From Acinetobacter haemolyticus (GTDB lineage: Bacteria > Pseudomonadota > Gammaproteobacteria > Pseudomonadales > Moraxellaceae), in contig NZ_OVCN01000009.1 in the NCBI RefSeq assembly GCF_900406815.1, forward strand, positions 62,001 to 126,000: a stretch of 64,000 bases of DNA, written 5' to 3'. The first letter of the stretch is position 1. Each line of letters starts with the position of its first letter. Of the stretch, positions 1 to 8,902 are shown piece by piece. The notes beneath the pieces were generated by a model. The model did no database searches and had not been told where the DNA came from. It was given only the letters and a program-made list of their open reading frames with translations. The translations under genes and the position numbers were made by a program.

Positions 1-1
1 A

Positions 2-448
2 GAAATTGATGCATCATTTGACTATATTATTGTGGATTGTGCTCCGAGTTTAAGTCTGATCACTGTGAATGCTTTAGCTGCCGTAAATGGTGTGATCATT
101 CCAATGCAATGTGAATATTATGCTTTGGAAGGATTGGCTGACTTAACCCAAACAATTGATCGTATACAAAAAGCATTGAATCCAAACTTGGAAATTGTCG
201 GTGTATTACGTACCATGTATGATGCTCGTAACGCGTTGACACGTGATGTATCTGCTGAATTAGACCAATATTTTGGCAAGAAGTTATACGAAACGGTTAT
301 CCCCCGAAATATTCGATTGGCTGAAGCACCTGCACATGGTTTGCCTGTCATTTATTTTGAGAAGAGCTCAAAAGGTGCGGTTGCCTATTTGAATTTGGCC
401 GCGGAAATGTTGAAGAAAAGTAAAGTCAAAAAAGGAAGTGCTGTATGA
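2..448 (+). CDS. parA: ParA family chromosome partitioning ATPase (3' part)
   Basis: This is the C-terminal 148 codons of a ParA/Soj-type deviant Walker ATPase; the N-terminal P-loop lies outside the window. ParA binds DNA nonspecifically and, with ParB, segregates the replication origin region. The visible part begins just before the Walker B-like segment (IIVDCAPSLSL, about codons 8-18) and continues through VNGVIIPMQCEYYALEG and RLAEAPAHGLPVI, both typical of the family. The frame is open from the first bases of the window, so the gene is cut by the window edge and is not a pseudogene. Its stop overlaps the parB start (ATGA at 445-448), the usual parAB operon arrangement. Confidence 0.93.
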   Translation, partial: EIDASFDYIIVDCAPSLSLITVNALAAVNGVIIPMQCEYYALEGLADLTQTIDRIQKALNPNLEIVGVLRTMYDARNALTRDVSAELDQYFGKKLYETVIPRNIRLAEAPAHGLPVIYFEKSSKGAVAYLNLAAEMLKKSKVKKGSAV

Positions 449-1332
449 GCATCAAAAAACGCGGATTGGCTAAAGGTCGTGGTTTAGATGCGCTATTAGG
501 TTCAATTCAGAAAGAGAAATTGCAACTTGAAGCACAAGCCTTGGATCATGGTCAACTCAAGCAAATTGATGTGAACTTATTAAAACGTGGTGAATATCAG
601 CCTCGTCGTTTTATTCAAGAACAAGACTTACAAGAGCTTGCATCATCAATTGAAAAGCATGGCGTGATGCAACCCATCGTTATTCGTCCTGTAGATGATG
701 AACAGTTTCCATATGAAATTATTGCGGGTGAACGTCGTTGGCGTGCTGCACAGTTAGCAGGACTAACTGAAATTCCTGCAATTGTTCGTGAACTCAATGA
801 TCAGGTAGCGATTGCATTAGCATTAATTGAGAATATTCAACGCCAAGATTTAAATCCGATTGATCAGGCACTTGCATTACAACGTTTTCACGATGAATTT
901 GGATTAAGTCATCAAGAAATTGCAGAGACAGTTGGTAAAGCTCGAACAACAGTAAGTAATCTGTTACGTCTATTAAGTTTGGCTGATCCAATTAAAGATT
1001 TCATGCAGCAAGGTCAAATCGATATGGGGCATGCACGTGCGATTTTGAGTTTAAAAGCAAAAGATCAAATGGACGTGGCAAAGATCGTTATTGAAAAGAG
1101 TTTATCGGTACGTCAAACTGAACAGTTAGTACGTGAGTGGAATGAACCAAAGCCTGAAAAGGAGAAAGTACAAGTTTCTCCAGATATTGAACAATTGACC
1201 CAAAAGCTGTCAGAGCGTTTTGGTGCAAATGTGAAAATTGATCATAATCAAAAAGGTAAAGGGAAAATGGTCATTCATTATCACTCATTGGATGAGTTGG
1301 ATGGGATTTTAAATATTTGTTTACCTAACTGA
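445..1332 (+). CDS. parB: ParB family chromosome partitioning protein
   Basis: ParB/Spo0J is the parS-binding CTP-switch protein that works with ParA in origin segregation. The 295-residue length is typical. Visible are the N-terminal ParB/Srx domain with YQPRR (about residues 52-56) and the GERRWRAA box (about 95-102) that binds CTP, a helix-turn-helix (about 153-176, LSHQEIAETVGKARTTVSNL), and a C-terminal dimerisation segment after a charged linker (about 230-295). The start overlaps the parA stop by four bases, so translation is probably coupled. No good parS site was found near it. Confidence 0.95.
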   Translation: MSIKKRGLAKGRGLDALLGSIQKEKLQLEAQALDHGQLKQIDVNLLKRGEYQPRRFIQEQDLQELASSIEKHGVMQPIVIRPVDDEQFPYEIIAGERRWRAAQLAGLTEIPAIVRELNDQVAIALALIENIQRQDLNPIDQALALQRFHDEFGLSHQEIAETVGKARTTVSNLLRLLSLADPIKDFMQQGQIDMGHARAILSLKAKDQMDVAKIVIEKSLSVRQTEQLVREWNEPKPEKEKVQVSPDIEQLTQKLSERFGANVKIDHNQKGKGKMVIHYHSLDELDGILNICLPN

Positions 1333-1390
1333 ACTTATAACATTGAGAAACCATCCTTTTATAATTTTTTAAATATTATTGGGGAATGAT

Positions 1391-2020
1391 ATGTGGGAAC
1401 TTGTGAAAGCAGGCGGCTGGTTGATGCTGCCGCTTATTCTCTCATCAATTTTTACGGTTGCAATTATTATCGAGCGGTATATTCGTCTTAAACGCTCACA
1501 AGTTTTACCGCAAGCATTGTTGGTTAAAGGTGCCGATGTAGAGAATGTTGTATTGACTCTTGAACAGCCTGAAATAAATCATAGTGCTTTGGGACGAATT
1601 CTAAAGGCTGGATATGATCATCAAGATCAGGGAGAGCAGTTTGCTCGTGCTCAAATGGAAGCTACTGCTTCAGAAGAAATAACCCATCTTGAAAAAAACA
1701 TAAATTTTTTAGGTACCTTAGGTGCAATTGCGCCACTACTAGGACTGCTGGGTACTGTTCTTGGGATTATTGAGGCGTTCTTGGTGGTTGATGTTGGGTC
1801 GGCTGGTAATGCAAGTATGATGATGCCAGGAATTTCTACGGCTCTGATTACTACAGCTGTGGGGATGTTGATTGCAATTCCAGCAATGATTGCTTACCGT
1901 TATTTTCAGCGAGTCGTTCATGAGTATGTGGCTGAGTTAGAACAGCAGTCAACATTGTTTCATGCAGCGCTTTTCCATAAAAAGACCCCACATGTTCAAG
2001 AACATCGTCGCGCCAGTTGA
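1391..2020 (+). CDS. exbB: ExbB/TolQ/MotA family proton channel protein
   Basis: This inner-membrane protein of 209 residues forms, with the next gene product, an ExbBD-type proton channel that energises TonB- or Tol-like transport. There are three hydrophobic segments (about residues 10-30, 105-130 and 150-170). The family pattern is clear in LGTLGAIAPLLGLLGTVLGI and in the small-residue-rich third helix. The reading frame is open upstream to a TTG at 1379. The ATG at 1391 is preferred because GGGG at 1381-1384 is well placed for it and MWELVKAGGW is a normal N-terminus. No TonB gene is nearby, and the position before msbA suggests a conserved envelope operon. Confidence 0.88.
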   Translation: MWELVKAGGWLMLPLILSSIFTVAIIIERYIRLKRSQVLPQALLVKGADVENVVLTLEQPEINHSALGRILKAGYDHQDQGEQFARAQMEATASEEITHLEKNINFLGTLGAIAPLLGLLGTVLGIIEAFLVVDVGSAGNASMMMPGISTALITTAVGMLIAIPAMIAYRYFQRVVHEYVAELEQQSTLFHAALFHKKTPHVQEHRRAS

Positions 2021-2034
2021 ACGTAGGTGTGATG

Positions 2035-2463
2035 ATGAAATTTAAACGCGCTCAAGTTGATGATATTCATATAAATTTGACACCTATGATCGACTGTATG
2101 TTGTTTATTTTGGTGTTTCTACTACTTTCTACCACCTTTAGTCAGCAAAGTCGCATAAACTTGACGCTGCCTGATGCTCAGGGTGTACCACCGAAACAAT
2201 TCGATCACAAAATTGAAATAATGGTAGACTCAAAAGGGCATTATTCTGTGAACGGTCAAGCGATGGCAAGTAAGGAAGTTGCTGATCTAAGCACAGCGAT
2301 CAAACAGATTGCACAAGATCGTCGTGATTTTATGTTCGTGATTGCTGCTGATGCCAATGCTGCACATCAAGATGTTATTCGTGTGATGGATGTGGCTGGT
2401 CAGCTCGGTTTTGTCAATGTCAACATTAGCACTAAAGTTCCAACAAGAGGTTTCACTGAGTGA
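2035..2463 (+). CDS. exbD: ExbD/TolR family biopolymer transport protein
   Basis: This is the single-pass partner of ExbB, about 142 residues, with one N-terminal membrane helix (about residues 18-37) and a periplasmic domain. The conserved proton-path aspartate lies in NLTPMIDCM at about residue 20. In-frame starts also exist at 2017 (TTG) and 2032 (ATG). ATG 2035 has the better spacing to the AGG at 2025-2027. The stop overlaps the msbA GTG start (GTGA at 2460-2463), which suggests translational coupling through exbB-exbD-msbA-lpxK. Confidence 0.87.
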   Translation: MKFKRAQVDDIHINLTPMIDCMLFILVFLLLSTTFSQQSRINLTLPDAQGVPPKQFDHKIEIMVDSKGHYSVNGQAMASKEVADLSTAIKQIAQDRRDFMFVIAADANAAHQDVIRVMDVAGQLGFVNVNISTKVPTRGFTE

Positions 2464-4187
2464 GTCAGGATTTTAAGGTCTATTTTCGTCTACTAGCTTA
2501 TTTAAAATCTTATTGGGGTATCGCCTTATTTGTATTGATTGGTTTTAGTATCAATGCCGCAACAGAGGTCTCTGTTGCAAAGTTGCTTAAATACATTATT
2601 GATGCCATTCAAGAAGGTAGCCGAGAAAACCTAAATTGGTTTCCTGCCTTAATCGTATTACTCATGTTCTTTCGTGGTGTAGGCTTATTTCTAGGTGGAT
2701 ACTTTTCGGCAGTTATTTCTCGTCGATTAGTATTCAGTATCCGCCAAGAAGTGTACGCAAAACTACTTAGATTGCCTGCCCAATATTATCTTGATAATAG
2801 TGTCGGTTATATCAGTGCTAAATTGATGTATAACGTGGAGCAGTTGACTGCAGCTTCATCGGACTCATTGCAGACTTTAGTAAAAGACGGTTTGATCGTT
2901 ATTGGATTGTTAAGCTATCTATTCTATACCAATTGGCGTTTAACACTCTGTATCCTTGTATTCATGCCTGTGATTGGGGTCTTGGTGAGAGTCGCAGCAA
3001 AACGCATGCGCAAACTTTCTATTCAAGTGCAAAACACCATGGGTGATGTAAACCATGTGGTTCAAGAAACGATTAATGGTAATTCTGTAGTGAAAAGTTT
3101 CACTGGTGAAGCTTTTGAACAACAACGTTTTTATAAATCGTCTGAAGAAAATTTACGTCGCGGTTTGAAGATGGTGGTGGTTCAAAATATCAATAGTCCA
3201 GTGGTACAGTTGATTTTATCTTGTGCGATGGCTGTTATTCTTTGGTTGGCATTGCGTCCGCAAGTTTTCGGTGACACATCTGCAGGTGAATTTGTTGCTT
3301 ATATTACGGCAGCAGGTTTGATTTCAAAGCCAATCAAAAACTTGACTGATATCAATGAGAAATTACAACGTGGTTTAGCAGCTGCACATTCAGTTTTTGA
3401 GTTACTAGATTTACCAGAAGAAGAAAATAAGGGGCAATTAAAACCTGCACTCAAAGGCAGTATTCGCTTTGAGCGCGCTAATCTTCAGTACTCTGATGGT
3501 ACTCATGCGATTAAAGATTTCTCATTGGATATAAAAGCAGGGCAAACGATTGCATTAGTGGGTCGTTCGGGCGCAGGTAAAACGTCGTTAGTGAATATGT
3601 TGCCGCGATTCCAAGAGTTGAGTGGTGGTGAAATCTATTTGGATAATATAGCAATTGATCAAATAGAGCTTTTATCACTACGATCTCAAATCGCAATGGT
3701 TAATCAACAGGTAGTACTGTTTAACCGTTCGGTACGCGATAATATTGCTTACGGTCAATTACAAAATGCGAGTGATGAACAGGTGATTGCTGCCGCGAAA
3801 GCAGCTTATGCACATGAATTTATTATGGCATTACCGCAAGGTTATGACACGGTTCTAGGGGCGCAAGGTTTAAGCCTTTCAGGTGGCCAGCGTCAACGTA
3901 TCGCGATTGCACGTGCGATACTAAAGGACTCACCAATTTTAATTTTAGATGAAGCGACCAGTGCTTTGGATAATGAGTCTGAATATTTTATTCAGCGTGC
4001 GTTTGATGAGGCGATGCAAGGTAGAACAACAATTGTAATCGCACACCGACTTTCAACTGTTGAGAATGCTGATTTGATCGTTGTCATGGACAAAGGACAA
4101 ATCATAGAGCAAGGAACTCATGCTGAGTTGTTAGCAAAACACGGGATGTACTATCAACTTCATCAACGTAACTTTGAGGAAGAATAA
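2460..4187 (+). CDS. msbA: MsbA-type lipid A/LPS-core ABC exporter
   Basis: This half-size ABC exporter of 575 residues flips lipid A-core across the inner membrane. The N-terminal six-helix domain spans about residues 1-320. The ATPase domain shows Walker A GRSGAGKT (about 368-375), the LSGGQ signature (473-477), Walker B ILILDEAT with D497/E498, and the H-loop histidine (about 529, IAHRLST). The start is GTG and overlaps exbD. lpxK follows two bases after the stop, the classical msbA-lpxK pairing, which supports the lipid A assignment over a drug exporter. Confidence 0.93.
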   Translation: MSQDFKVYFRLLAYLKSYWGIALFVLIGFSINAATEVSVAKLLKYIIDAIQEGSRENLNWFPALIVLLMFFRGVGLFLGGYFSAVISRRLVFSIRQEVYAKLLRLPAQYYLDNSVGYISAKLMYNVEQLTAASSDSLQTLVKDGLIVIGLLSYLFYTNWRLTLCILVFMPVIGVLVRVAAKRMRKLSIQVQNTMGDVNHVVQETINGNSVVKSFTGEAFEQQRFYKSSEENLRRGLKMVVVQNINSPVVQLILSCAMAVILWLALRPQVFGDTSAGEFVAYITAAGLISKPIKNLTDINEKLQRGLAAAHSVFELLDLPEEENKGQLKPALKGSIRFERANLQYSDGTHAIKDFSLDIKAGQTIALVGRSGAGKTSLVNMLPRFQELSGGEIYLDNIAIDQIELLSLRSQIAMVNQQVVLFNRSVRDNIAYGQLQNASDEQVIAAAKAAYAHEFIMALPQGYDTVLGAQGLSLSGGQRQRIAIARAILKDSPILILDEATSALDNESEYFIQRAFDEAMQGRTTIVIAHRLSTVENADLIVVMDKGQIIEQGTHAELLAKHGMYYQLHQRNFEEE

Positions 4188-4189
4188 GT

Positions 4190-5197
4190 ATGTCGATGGC
4201 GCAACGCATACAAGATGCTTGGAACCAACAAGCCTCATGGTTAATTGTTTTGCGTCCATTGTCATGGCTCTATCGATTCGGCTTTTGCTTAAATCAAGCT
4301 TTGTATACTTTAGGTTTGAAGAAAGTATACAAGGCTCCTATACCAGTGATGGTGATTGGTAATATTACCGTGGGTGGTAGTGGTAAAACACCGCTCTTGA
4401 TTGAGTTGGTTAAGTATTTGCAGCGACATGGTGTGCGAGTTGGTGTGATTAGTCGAGGGTATGGTGGTCAGGGACCTTTTCCAGCAATTGTTGAACAACA
4501 CGCTACACCTTCAAAAGTGGGTGATGAACCTTGTTTGATTGTTCAATCAACTCAAGTACCTATGGCTGTTGGCCCTAATCGTCAAGCTTCTATTGAGTTG
4601 CTATTAAAAACAGCTCAGTTGGATTTGGTTATCAGTGATGATGGTTTGCAGCATTGGGCTTTAGCACGTCAAATTGAATGGATCGTTTTAGATCAAAATC
4701 GTGGTTTAGGTAATGAAAAATTATTGCCAGAGGGCTATTTGCGCGAACCCAAATCGAGATTGCAAAACAGTACTGTGATTCAACATACTAAAAATGCTGA
4801 TTCTAAGCTAAATATGCATTTAGGTCTTGGTGACCCATATTTACTGAACTCGGATCTCCAGGCGGATTGGTTTGATCCAAATCAATATTTTAATGCGGTT
4901 GTAGGGATTGGTTTTCCACAGCGCTTTTATCAAACGTTGAAAGGTTTGGGTGTTCATCAATTTCAAGCGCATGAGTTTCCTGATCATCATGATTACGAAA
5001 TAATAGATTTAATGTTTGATTCAGATGATGCCATTATTACCACTGAAAAAGATGCGGTAAAATTTAAACAGCTATTGGAACAGCATCCAGAGTTTAATAC
5101 ACCTATTTGGGTTGTACCCGTTAAAGCTGTTCTATCATCAGATTGCTACGACTTGTTAAAGCAACAATTGCAACAAGTTGGTATTCAGTTTTCTTAG
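4190..5197 (+). CDS. lpxK: Tetraacyldisaccharide 4'-kinase
   Basis: LpxK phosphorylates the 4' position of the lipid A disaccharide precursor at the inner face of the inner membrane. The length of 335 residues is normal. After a short N-terminal hydrophobic stretch comes the variant P-loop GNITVGGSGKT (about residues 57-67), then the VISRGYGG motif, the DDGLQHW motif and TTEKDAVK, all characteristic of the family. It follows msbA by two bases and precedes kdsB by nine, in an LPS biosynthesis operon. Confidence 0.96.
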   Translation: MSMAQRIQDAWNQQASWLIVLRPLSWLYRFGFCLNQALYTLGLKKVYKAPIPVMVIGNITVGGSGKTPLLIELVKYLQRHGVRVGVISRGYGGQGPFPAIVEQHATPSKVGDEPCLIVQSTQVPMAVGPNRQASIELLLKTAQLDLVISDDGLQHWALARQIEWIVLDQNRGLGNEKLLPEGYLREPKSRLQNSTVIQHTKNADSKLNMHLGLGDPYLLNSDLQADWFDPNQYFNAVVGIGFPQRFYQTLKGLGVHQFQAHEFPDHHDYEIIDLMFDSDDAIITTEKDAVKFKQLLEQHPEFNTPIWVVPVKAVLSSDCYDLLKQQLQQVGIQFS

Positions 5198-5206
5198 AGA
5201 AAGACC

Positions 5207-5968
5207 ATGAAACATATTGTTATACCTGCGCGTTTTGCCAGCTCACGTTTACCTGCGAAACCACTTTTGTTGATTCATGGTCGTCCAATGATTCTACGAG
5301 TAGTCGATCAGGCTAGAAAGGTCGGTGGTTTTGATGATCTATGTGTAGCAACTGACGATTCTCGTATTGCTGAGGTATGTCGTGCTGAGGACGTGGATGT
5401 GGTTTTGACGAGTGCTGATCATCCATCTGGTACAGATCGTTTAAGTGAGGTTGCACGTATCAAGGGATGGGCGGAAGACGATATTATTGTGAATGTTCAA
5501 GGCGATGAACCTTTACTTCCGGCGCTACTTGTTAAACAAGTGGCACAATTGCTTGTGGATAATCCTCAATGTTCAATGTCAACTTTGTGTGAGCCAATTA
5601 TTCATTTAGATGAGTTCCAACGCGATAGTATTGTCAAAGTTGTGATGTCGAATCGAAATGAAGCGCTTTATTTTAGCCGAGCAACGATTCCTTATGATCG
5701 TGATGGAGCTAAACAAGATGAGGTTAAGCTACATAGTCAAGCCTATCGCCATCTAGGTCTGTATGCATATCGAGTTAAATTATTACAAGAGTATGTAACA
5801 TGGCCACAAGGTAAATTGGAAGTTCTGGAGAGCTTAGAACAGTTGCGTGTTTTAGAGAATGGTCATCGCATTGCGATTGCTGTAGCTCAAGCTAATCTTC
5901 CACCAGGTGTTGATACACAAGTAGATTTGGATCGACTTAATGCAATGCCAATAAGCGCGTTTGAGTAA
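5207..5968 (+). CDS. kdsB: 3-deoxy-manno-octulosonate cytidylyltransferase (CMP-Kdo synthetase)
   Basis: KdsB activates Kdo with CTP for addition to lipid A in the cytoplasm. The 253-residue protein starts with the nucleotidyltransferase pattern [15 protein letters not shown] (about residues 5-19) and carries NVQGDEPLL (about 97-105) and the C-terminal VDTQVDLDR signature. It lies between lpxK and holB, and its 3' end almost touches the holB start. Confidence 0.96.
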   Translation: MKHIVIPARFASSRLPAKPLLLIHGRPMILRVVDQARKVGGFDDLCVATDDSRIAEVCRAEDVDVVLTSADHPSGTDRLSEVARIKGWAEDDIIVNVQGDEPLLPALLVKQVAQLLVDNPQCSMSTLCEPIIHLDEFQRDSIVKVVMSNRNEALYFSRATIPYDRDGAKQDEVKLHSQAYRHLGLYAYRVKLLQEYVTWPQGKLEVLESLEQLRVLENGHRIAIAVAQANLPPGVDTQVDLDRLNAMPISAFE

Positions 5969-5969
5969 T

Positions 5970-6953
5970 ATGATTGAAGATACGCAAGCAACGATGATCT
6001 ATCCATGGCATCAGCAAACATGGGAGTTACTCAGTTCTAGGTTTCCTGAAGTTGGACATGGCTTATTGTTTTATGGCAAAAAAGGGTGTGGCAAAAATGA
6101 GTTCACAGCGCGTTTCGTTGCTTGGATATTATGTTTGAATAAACAAGCTCAAGCTGCTTGCGGTGAGTGTTCGAGTTGCCAATGGTTAAAATCTGATACT
6201 CATCCCAATTATGTACATATCACAACGGATGAAGATAATAAAAAGCAAAATGCAAAGATTAAAATAGAAAAAATACGTGATTTATTGCCATTTGTTCAAC
6301 AAACGGGTGAGGGCTGGCGCGTTGTTGTGATTGAACCAGCAGAAGCACTAAATATTGCTTCTGCAAATGCATTACTAAAGACTTTAGAAGAACCAGGTGA
6401 AAAAGTTGTTTTGATTCTGCTTGCTGATCATTATTTGAAATTGCCAGCAACAATTCGTAGTCGGTTACAGCATTTCGCTTTGGATCGATTGAGTCAACAA
6501 GAAGCTGAGAAATATATACAACAACAAATACCACAAGTTATGCCAAATCAGATTTCATTGCTACTTAATCTGGCGAATGATATGCCGTTGACAGCAATTG
6601 AAATTGAAAAAAGTGATTGGCTACAAAAAAGATCTTTTTTTGTCGCTGATTGGCTGAAATTAGTTGCTGAAAAAAATATGCCTTTAAATTATGTCAATAA
6701 GTGGTCTAAAGAGTTAAATTTTTCAGAATTCATGACTATGTTTGAGTATTTATTAGGGGATTTGATTGCTTTCAAGTTGAAACAACCTTTAAGAAATATT
6801 GATTTAGATTTTCAAGAACTAGAAAAACATTATGAGCTTGATGCTTTGTTCACCATCTATAGTGATTTACAGCAAAAAAAATTGATGGTTGCACAGAACG
6901 TACAAACACAATTAGTTATGGATGAGCTTTTTATGCAACTTATGAATATTTAG
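5970..6953 (+). CDS. holB: DNA polymerase III delta' subunit
   Basis: This is the clamp-loader subunit delta', about 327 residues. Visible are the AAA+ N-terminal region with a degenerate P-loop GKKGCGKN (the last position is Asn, as expected for the non-hydrolysing delta'), the zinc-binding cysteines C-x2-C-x2-C in CGECSSC with an upstream cysteine, the HPNY motif, and LLKTLEEPGEKVVLIL. A TTG at 5961 overlaps kdsB. The ATG at 5970 is two bases after the kdsB stop and is preferred. The C-terminal collar domain is A+T-rich and weakly conserved. Confidence 0.92.
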   Translation: MIEDTQATMIYPWHQQTWELLSSRFPEVGHGLLFYGKKGCGKNEFTARFVAWILCLNKQAQAACGECSSCQWLKSDTHPNYVHITTDEDNKKQNAKIKIEKIRDLLPFVQQTGEGWRVVVIEPAEALNIASANALLKTLEEPGEKVVLILLADHYLKLPATIRSRLQHFALDRLSQQEAEKYIQQQIPQVMPNQISLLLNLANDMPLTAIEIEKSDWLQKRSFFVADWLKLVAEKNMPLNYVNKWSKELNFSEFMTMFEYLLGDLIAFKLKQPLRNIDLDFQELEKHYELDALFTIYSDLQQKKLMVAQNVQTQLVMDELFMQLMNI

Positions 6954-7096
6954 TTTTAAAACCACTCTGCTTTAAATTGCTTTAGGCGTTTTATGTAAAG
7001 ATTGTATTTAAATTGTTTCTTGTTCTGTCATCCTAATTAAAAATATATAAAATGTGAGTTACTTCACAATAATATTAAAAAATAAGGAATATAGTG

Positions 7097-7405
7097 ATGA
7101 AAATAAGACTATTTGCTGTTCTGTTATCACTTTACACTCTGCCTGTAATTGCTATGGCAGAGCCGAAGTTTGAATCAAATATTGATGGTTCTTCGATTTT
7201 GATCAATGCTTCGAATCTTGGGGCACAATCTTATGAGTGTGTTTATAGCTATTCATATAACCATCCTAAACAAAACGAGGGTGCATATCAGTTCAGTGGA
7301 AAACTACAGATTGAAGCTGGCGCAAAACAAGTCGCTGTTGTAACACGACATACGAATCAGGCTGTGATCAAACTCAACTTTGATTATAAATGCACACAAA
7401 AGTAA
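7097..7405 (+). CDS. Small secreted protein of unknown function
   Basis: This is a 102-residue protein that I do not recognise. Residues 1-21 look like a Sec signal peptide (KIR basic start, hydrophobic core, AMA before Glu). The mature part is about 81 residues with two cysteines (YECVY and YKCTQ) that could form one disulfide, and it looks beta-rich. AAGGAA at about 7084-7089 fits the ATG at 7097 better than the GTG at 7094. It has its own strong terminator. It sits between holB and pilZ, which are often adjacent in related genomes, so it may be an insertion into a conserved block. Confidence 0.7.
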   Translation: MKIRLFAVLLSLYTLPVIAMAEPKFESNIDGSSILINASNLGAQSYECVYSYSYNHPKQNEGAYQFSGKLQIEAGAKQVAVVTRHTNQAVIKLNFDYKCTQK

Positions 7406-7422
7406 ATTTAAATCCATCTCAT

Positions 7423-7463
7423 AAAAACCATTCTTTTTGAAAATAGAAGAATGGTTTTTTTTA
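7423..7463 (+). terminator. Rho-independent terminator after small secreted protein
   Basis: The stem AACCATTCTT/AAGAATGGTT is followed by a run of eight T. It lies 18 bases past the stop at 7405. Confidence 0.85.
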
Positions 7464-7728
7464 TTTTCTGATCTATGAAAATTTTAGCTTATTTGCACTA
7501 AAGCTATCTATAAATGGATCATCTTTTAGTTTTTCTTGTCATTTCGTTGAAACAGAGTTTGTTGTTTTGAATATTGTTTTCTATAATCAATTGATAAATT
7601 AACTTTAGATTTTTAAATTTGACGGTAAACCAAAGAAACGACGACAAAAATATATAGTGTTTTCTATATGTCTAGGCGTTATCAAGATCATAAACTTTGG
7701 TGATTTAGCGATTTAACAGGGGAATGTT
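7464..7728. other. Intergenic region before pilZ, no gene seen
   Basis: This A+T-rich stretch between the terminator at 7423-7463 and the PilZ gene has no open frame with a ribosome binding site. It should hold the pilZ-tatD promoter, but I could not pick a convincing -35/-10 pair. Confidence 0.4.
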
Positions 7729-8073
7729 ATGCAGCAGCAAATGATGGGTGGGATTATACAGGTTAATATTCCAGATAAAGCGACTTTACAATCAAGTTAT
7801 ATGCCTTTTGTGGTGGGCGGTGGACTATTTGTTCCGACTAAACAAGCAGTTTCTATGGGACAAGAAGTATTTATTTTAGCAACCTTACCAGAGCAGACGC
7901 AAAAGATTCCGCTTACAGGTAAAGTGATTTGGATTTCACATAAGCAAACACATTTTAAGCCACAAGGCTTTGCGATCCAGTTGGTTGGAGAAAAAGGCGT
8001 GTATTACAAGAACGAAGCAGAAAGAATATTGGCAGGCTCAAAAGCTTTAGAACGACCAAGTTATACGATGTAA
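7729..8073 (+). CDS. pilZ: PilZ domain protein (type IV pilus assembly PilZ)
   Basis: This 114-residue protein resembles the short type IV pilus PilZ proteins, which are needed for pilus biogenesis and usually do not bind cyclic di-GMP. The pattern MPFVVGGGLFVPT (about residues 25-37), GKVIWIS, and PQGFAIQL fits the fold. The RxxxR/DxSxxG cyclic di-GMP motifs are absent, as in the canonical PilZ. The start is supported by AGGGGAA just upstream. tatD follows by 20 bases. Confidence 0.87.
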   Translation: MQQQMMGGIIQVNIPDKATLQSSYMPFVVGGGLFVPTKQAVSMGQEVFILATLPEQTQKIPLTGKVIWISHKQTHFKPQGFAIQLVGEKGVYYKNEAERILAGSKALERPSYTM

Positions 8074-8093
8074 ATAAAGAGTAGGAAGAAAGC

Positions 8094-8867
8094 GTGTTCG
8101 TTGATACACATTGTCATTTAACCATGTTGGATCTCAGTCCTTATGATGGAGATTTAGATCAAGCCTTAGCACAAGCTCGACTTGCTGGTGTTTCAAAGTT
8201 TATGGGAATTTCAGTTGATCTTGATGATCATGTGAAATTGGCTGAAATAGCTGCTCGTCATGATGATGTTGGATATACAGTAGGTGTACATCCTTGTGAG
8301 GATGAACATATCATGGCGCGCGCTACAACGGATTATTTAGTTGAATTGGCGCAGTCTGATAAGGTTTGGGCATTAGGTGAAACGGGCTTAGATTACTATC
8401 ACAGCCAAGATTTCATCGCAGAGCAAAAGCGGTGTTTTGCACGCCATATTCAAGCATCAAAAATAGTAAAAAAGCCTGTAGTTGTCCATACGCGTTCGGC
8501 CAAATATGATACCGTCGATATTATTCGTGCGGAACAATCAACCCATGGGATTTTGCATTGTTTTACTGAAGATTGGGAAACTGCAAAAGCTGTTCTAGAT
8601 TGTGGATACTATATTTCTTTCTCAGGCATTATTTCTTTTAAAAATGCTCAAGATCTTCGTGACGTTGCAAAGCAAGTACCGATTGATCGAGTGCTTATCG
8701 AAACAGACAGTCCTTATTTGGCTCCTGTACCTTATCGTGGTAAAACCAACGAACCTAAATACGTTCCTTATGTAGCCAAAGCTCTGGCAGATGTATATCA
8801 TAAATCAGTTGAAGAAATGGGTCTGATTACGACTCAAAATTTTGAAAATCTTTTGAAATTTAAATAA
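8094..8867 (+). CDS. TatD family metal-dependent hydrolase (YcfH-like)
   Basis: This is a 257-residue TIM-barrel hydrolase of the TatD family, members of which act as 3'-5' DNases or deoxyribonuclease-like enzymes. Metal ligands are visible: DTHCHL (H6, H8), GETGLDYY (Glu near 96), HTRSA, LHCFTE and ETDSPYLAP. The start codon is GTG at 8094. It is in the usual holB-pilZ-tatD order, and the position supports the YcfH subgroup. Confidence 0.9.
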   Translation: MFVDTHCHLTMLDLSPYDGDLDQALAQARLAGVSKFMGISVDLDDHVKLAEIAARHDDVGYTVGVHPCEDEHIMARATTDYLVELAQSDKVWALGETGLDYYHSQDFIAEQKRCFARHIQASKIVKKPVVVHTRSAKYDTVDIIRAEQSTHGILHCFTEDWETAKAVLDCGYYISFSGIISFKNAQDLRDVAKQVPIDRVLIETDSPYLAPVPYRGKTNEPKYVPYVAKALADVYHKSVEEMGLITTQNFENLLKFK

Positions 8868-8902
8868 ACGGTTTATGTTGTATTAGGAAAGAGAGTTATC
8901 AC

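Noticed and set aside
1333-1390. Possible Fur box upstream of exbB
   Set aside because: The A+T-rich stretch shows no convincing match to the GATAATGATAATCATTATC pattern, and the operon context (msbA-lpxK) does not suggest iron control.
1-1400. Replication origin near parAB
   Set aside because: No DnaA box cluster, gidA, mnmE or dnaA gene is in the window; parAB alone does not place oriC here.
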